Assembly (NCBI RefSeq): GCF_902859895.1
Contig: NZ_CADIKM010000023.1
Location: forward strand, 1 to 64,000
Origin: Pararobbsia alpina
GTDB taxonomy: Bacteria > Pseudomonadota > Gammaproteobacteria > Burkholderiales > Burkholderiaceae
Direction: 5' to 3'
DNA length: 64,000 nt
This document shows, piece after piece, positions 60,637 to 64,000 of the stretch (its first letter is position 1; each line of letters begins with the position of its first letter). The notes below the pieces were generated by a model. That model was given only the letters and a program-made list of their open reading frames with translations, did not search any database and had not been told where the DNA came from. The position numbers were made by a program, and so were the translations under genes.

Positions 60637-62094
60637 ATGTCCGCGAGCACAACGAAACAGGTGGCCCCGGCAAGCCATGCAGCCAGCTCCAGCTATCGCA
60701 CGCTATGGAGATGGCATTTCTATGCGGGTCTCTTCGTGATGCCATTTCTCGTGATTCTGGCCTTCACCGGAACGCTTTACTGCTTTCAGCCGCAGATAGA
60801 ACCCCTGCTCTACAAGCATCGTTTAGTGGTCGAACCCCAGGCGGTGCCGAGGCTCACTGAAGATGCGCTGCTTGCGCGGGCGCGCGCGGTCATGCCGGCG
60901 GGATCGCTGGCGACGACGGCGGCAATTACCCAGGAGCCGACGCGAAGCGCCGAGTTTGTCTTCCGCTTGCCCGATGGCGAAAAGCAGAGCGTCTATCTGA
61001 ACCCGTACACCGGTGAAGTGCTGGGCACGCTGAGTGTCGATCACCGCTTCATGCAGGTGGTCCGCATGCTCCATCGCAAGCTGCTGCTTGGCAAGCCGGG
61101 CGAACTGCTGATGGAGCTGGCGGCGTGCTGGACCCTGGTGATGATCGGTACCGGCCTCGCGCTCTGGTGGCCGAACGAGGGAACCTCGCTGCGGAACGCG
61201 ATATGGCCGCGTCTTGCACTCAGTGGCCGCGCGTTCTGGAAGAACCTGCACGCGGTCATGGGCATCTGGCTTGCCGTTGGGGCATTGTCCTTTGTGTTGA
61301 CGGGGCTGCCCTGGTCCGGTTCGTGGGGCAAGCAGTTCAAGGCGTTGGCGACGAGCGCGAATCTGGGTGCGCCCAAGGGTGCATGGGGAGGATTGTCCCT
61401 ACGCTCGACGCTTCCCGGCGGCGATGCGCGACGCGTTTCCACCGACGCCGCTCATCACCCGTCGAATAGGGACTCGATGCCCGGTATGATCATGGACGAT
61501 CTGCCGCTGCCCACGACCCCGTGGGCAGTGGGCGACCTACCCGTGCCGAACTCGCGAAGCGATGCGGCTGACAGGCGTCTCACACTCGGAAGCGTGGTTG
61601 CGCGGGTTCGGTCGCTTGGCGTAGCAAGCGGCTATGAGATCGTGCTGCCCGCGTCCGCGACAGGGGTCTACACCGTCTCGTACTTTCCGGCCGACCCAAA
61701 GCTGGAACGCACGATTTATATCGATCAGTACCGCGGCGCTGTGCTCAAGGATATTCGCTATGGCGACTATGGCGCCGTTTCGAAAGCTGTGTCCTATGGC
61801 ACTTCCCTACACATGGGGCGCTTTTTCGGGCTAGCCAACCAGGTACTGTGTGCGCTGATCTCGCTGGGACTGGCGGGCATGGCTGTTACCGGTTGCGTCA
61901 TGTGGTGGAAGCGCCGGCCGGCCCGTTCGCTGGGCGCACCGGCCCGGGCGCGTGCCGCGCCTCCCATGCGTTGCTGGAAAGCCGGCCTGGTCCTGCTTGG
62001 CATCGTATTTCCCCTGATGGGGACGAGCATGCTTGCGATATGGCTTGCGGATCGAGCCGTGTTCGGCCGTACCGCGCGTCGGCTTGCCTCGTGA
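60637..62094 (+). CDS. PepSY-domain membrane protein
   Basis: 485 residues, PepSY_TM family. Helix 1 is FYAGLFVMPFLVILAFTGTLY, followed by the PepSY stretch (RARAVMPAGSLATTAAI, YLNPYTGEVLGTL). A helix pair lies around residues 170-245 (LMELAACWTLVMIGTGLALWW with HAVMGIWLAVGALSFVLTGLPW), a second PepSY copy at about 320-400 and the last helices near 410-480. Such proteins accompany TonB receptors and are linked to iron or copper reduction; the function is not established. CAGGAGG precedes the ATG, and it follows the receptor by 95 bases in the same direction. Confidence 0.9.
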   Translation: MSASTTKQVAPASHAASSSYRTLWRWHFYAGLFVMPFLVILAFTGTLYCFQPQIEPLLYKHRLVVEPQAVPRLTEDALLARARAVMPAGSLATTAAITQEPTRSAEFVFRLPDGEKQSVYLNPYTGEVLGTLSVDHRFMQVVRMLHRKLLLGKPGELLMELAACWTLVMIGTGLALWWPNEGTSLRNAIWPRLALSGRAFWKNLHAVMGIWLAVGALSFVLTGLPWSGSWGKQFKALATSANLGAPKGAWGGLSLRSTLPGGDARRVSTDAAHHPSNRDSMPGMIMDDLPLPTTPWAVGDLPVPNSRSDAADRRLTLGSVVARVRSLGVASGYEIVLPASATGVYTVSYFPADPKLERTIYIDQYRGAVLKDIRYGDYGAVSKAVSYGTSLHMGRFFGLANQVLCALISLGLAGMAVTGCVMWWKRRPARSLGAPARARAAPPMRCWKAGLVLLGIVFPLMGTSMLAIWLADRAVFGRTARRLAS

Positions 62095-62107
62095 CACTCC
62101 CAGCAAA

Positions 62108-62890
62108 CTACTGAGCAAGCCCCGCCAGCAATTTCCCTCGCAGGCCTGCGAGCGCCGCATCGCCACGATCCCGAGGCCGCGTCGCGGCGACCTCGATGTC
62201 TCGTGAGATCCGGCCTGCCGCTTCCGGGCCCGCCGAGGTCATCAGCACCACGCGGTCGGAGAGATAAAGCGCCTCGTCGAGATCGTGCGTGACGATCAGT
62301 GCCGCGGTCCCCGATGACGCTACGAGCGACAGGAGCAAATCCTGCAAACGCATGCGCGTGATCGCGTCGACGGCACTGAACGGCTCGTCGAGCAGCAGCA
62401 GATCCGGCTGCGAAAACAGACCTCGCGCAATCGCCACACGCTGTGCCATGCCTCCTGATAACTGCTTGGGCAACAGGTCGCGCGAACCGGCGAGGCCCAC
62501 CTGGGCCAGCAGTTCGTCGACGCGCGGATCGCCCCCACGGCGCGGACCGGCGGAAAACGCGACATTGTCGGCGACGCTGAGCCAGGGCAATAGACGCGGT
62601 TCCTGGAAGATCACGCCGATCCTCGGCGACGGTCCATGTTGCGGTGTCCCGTCGAGGACGACGTCGCCGTCGAACTCGCGGTCGAGTCCCGCGAGAATGC
62701 GTAGGAGTGTGCTCTTGCCGCAACCCGTCGGACCGACCAGGCTCACGATTTCACCACGCCCGATCTTGAGCGTGAGGCGATCGAGCACGGCGCGCGAGTC
62801 ATAGCGCTTGCCCGACACACGCACATCGAGCAGGAGGCGCGTATCCGTCAGCGGACCGCGCTGTTCGAAGGCGACGCCCGATGTATTCAT
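62108..62890 (-). CDS. ABC transporter ATP-binding protein (SsuB-like)
   Basis: 260 residues. Walker A is GPTGCGKST, the signature LSGGMAQRVAIARGL and Walker B LLLLDEPFSAVDA. FQEPRLLPWLSVADNVAF is the typical SsuB Q-loop run. Forms an importer with the permease (overlap ATGA) and the binding protein at the right edge. ATG 62890 lies in the permease stop; upstream in-frame codons are inside the permease gene. Aliphatic sulfonate is the likely substrate class, but nitrate or taurine types are close. Confidence 0.9.
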   Translation of the reverse strand: MNTSGVAFEQRGPLTDTRLLLDVRVSGKRYDSRAVLDRLTLKIGRGEIVSLVGPTGCGKSTLLRILAGLDREFDGDVVLDGTPQHGPSPRIGVIFQEPRLLPWLSVADNVAFSAGPRRGGDPRVDELLAQVGLAGSRDLLPKQLSGGMAQRVAIARGLFSQPDLLLLDEPFSAVDAITRMRLQDLLLSLVASSGTAALIVTHDLDEALYLSDRVVLMTSAGPEAAGRISRDIEVAATRPRDRGDAALAGLRGKLLAGLAQ

Positions 62891-63735
62891 CGAGCGCCTC
62901 CGGCTGTTGTGTCCCGCCACGACAGCGCGCGCCTTTCGATCGCTTTAAGCACGCTGTCGCTGAGCTTACCGGCGAGCGCGAGCAACAAGATCGCGCCGAA
63001 CACGAGATCCGGTCGGCCGGTTTCGCGGCCATCGCTCAAGAGGTAGCCGAGGCCTCGCGTTGCCGCGATCAGTTCGGCCGCGACCATGAACATCCAGGCA
63101 AGGCTCAGGCCGGTGCGCAGGCCTGTGAAGATCTGGGGCAACGATGCCGAAAGCAGGATGCGTGTAAAAAGCGCATGCCGGCTCAGGCGGTTGACCTCGC
63201 CGAGTTCGACCAACTTGCGGTCGACGTCGCGGATGCCGCCGACCACGCTCAAATGAACCGGGAAGAAGGCGCCGATCGCGATGAGCGTGATCTTCGGCGC
63301 TTCATCGATACCCATCCAGAGCAGCAGGACAGGCACCCAGGCAAGCGAGGGGATGGCACGCAAGGCCTGGAAACTCGGATCGAGCAGCGCCTCGAGCCGG
63401 CGACTCAGGCCCATCGCCGCACCGAGCACAAGCGCCAACGCCGCGCCGAGCCCGAAGCCGGCAAACACGCGCAAGCTGCTCGCGCCAATATGCCGTCCAA
63501 GACGATCGCCACCGAGCTGCCAGAGCGTCCGTGCAATCGAGCTCGGCGCGGGAACGAGGTGCTCGGGCACGATATGCGTGCGCACCAGCAATTCGATCAG
63601 ACCCAGGAAAGCGAACGGCAGCAGGAGTCCGGCAATGCGCCAGTGCCGCAGCGGTGCAGGCCGTCCGGGAGCGGGTACGCGATCTCGCGGCAGGAAAGGG
63701 GCCCGCGACAGCGCGAGCGAGTCATCCGTGGCCAT
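62887..63735 (-). CDS. ABC transporter permease (SsuC-like)
   Basis: 282 residues, six helices (first AGLLLPFAFLGLIELLV). The coupling loop is KLVELGEVNRLSRHALFTRILLSASLPQIFTGLRTGLSLAW. ELIAATRGLGYLLSDGRET and PDLVFGAILLLALAGK are typical of the SsuC group. It overlaps the ATPase gene by four bases; the binding-protein gene lies 89 bases upstream. Imports sulfonate-like compounds together with its two partners (inferred from family). Confidence 0.88.
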   Translation of the reverse strand: MATDDSLALSRAPFLPRDRVPAPGRPAPLRHWRIAGLLLPFAFLGLIELLVRTHIVPEHLVPAPSSIARTLWQLGGDRLGRHIGASSLRVFAGFGLGAALALVLGAAMGLSRRLEALLDPSFQALRAIPSLAWVPVLLLWMGIDEAPKITLIAIGAFFPVHLSVVGGIRDVDRKLVELGEVNRLSRHALFTRILLSASLPQIFTGLRTGLSLAWMFMVAAELIAATRGLGYLLSDGRETGRPDLVFGAILLLALAGKLSDSVLKAIERRALSWRDTTAGGAR

Positions 63736-63824
63736 TGCAACGATCCCTTGCGCGGGGCGGCTCGATTGGCCTCAATGGGGTGTCGTCAAAAGTTGTCATC
63801 ACTCACCGGCGGTACGCATTGGCG

Positions 63825-64000
63825 TCATTCCTTTTGCGTGGCTTGCTTGCCATCAGCCGACGCAATGACCGGCTGTGCGAATTTCACATCGACCAACGCA
63901 TCGATGACCTGGTTCAGGTCGGTGCCCGGCTTGACCAGTTGCTCCTGCAGGAGGATCGGCGCCGCGGCTTTCAAGGCCTCGATCTGTTGCGGACCCGGTT
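63825..64000 (-). CDS. ABC transporter substrate-binding protein (SsuA-like), cut by window edge
   Basis: Only the C-terminal 58 residues are in the window. The frame reads PGPQQIEALKAAAPILLQEQ, then a NQVIDALVDVKFAQPV stretch, and ends ASADGKQATQKE. The text fits the end of a nitrate/sulfonate-type periplasmic binding protein, and the gene order (binding protein, permease, ATPase) supports it. The stop codon is at 63825-63827; the next gene starts at 63735. Confidence 0.75.
   Translation of the reverse strand, partial: PGPQQIEALKAAAPILLQEQLVKPGTDLNQVIDALVDVKFAQPVIASADGKQATQKE

Overview
The window looks like chromosomal DNA of a beta-proteobacterium of the Burkholderiaceae, most likely Paraburkholderia, Caballeronia or Burkholderia. 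The grounds are GC-rich codon use, three AAHS-type aromatic-acid transporters, meta-cleavage enzymes, DUF2946/TonB/PepSY genes and IS3/IS6 remnants. No rRNA, tRNA, phage or CRISPR signal was seen. The genus is inferred from gene content, not from a marker gene.

Layout. 0-9.4 kb holds mixed functions: a radical-SAM sulfatase maturase cut by the left edge, small membrane proteins, an outer-membrane barrel protein, an isochorismatase-like protein and an AhpD/CMD-like protein that both lack their family cysteines, an XRE regulator and a secreted esterase-like protein. 9.4-15.6 kb is a divergent catabolic locus. A shikimate-dehydrogenase-like enzyme and a TIM-barrel isomerase/dehydratase face a ketosteroid-dehydrogenase-like flavoprotein, a TetR regulator and an AAHS transporter, with two near-identical operator-like repeats in the divergent promoter. 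It suggests degradation of an alicyclic (quinate/shikimate-like) acid.

17.8-33.7 kb is a large aromatic-degradation region. It has a GntR regulator, a type I extradiol dioxygenase, a C-C hydrolase, a lipocalin-like protein, the hydratase / acetaldehyde dehydrogenase / aldolase trio, an AAHS transporter, a second two-subunit LigAB-type extradiol dioxygenase, a CHMI-type isomerase, a chemoreceptor, a decayed MFS gene, an FAD phenol-type hydroxylase with a DUF2783 partner, and an IlvD/Edd sugar-acid dehydratase. Together these can hydroxylate a phenol, open the ring and deliver pyruvate plus acetyl-CoA.

33.7-42.6 kb carries a TPR/ATP-grasp protein, a ketopantoate-reductase-like enzyme, a third AAHS transporter, two adjacent histidine-kinase genes (the first frameshifted near its end) and a flavin/NAD(P) oxidoreductase. 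42.9-45.5 kb is tauABC. 46-50 kb holds an epimerase-like protein and a membrane-fused spermidine-synthase-like protein. 50.2-55.5 kb is a six-gene operon (SDR, unknown protein, ABC importer, creatininase-type hydrolase) divergent from a LysR gene. The right end holds bluB, an IS6 fragment, a DUF2946-TonB receptor-PepSY group and a third sulfonate-type ABC importer cut by the right edge.

Two themes recur: uptake and cleavage of aromatic or alicyclic acids, and scavenging of sulfur from organosulfur compounds. No sulfonate monooxygenase or TauD was seen here.
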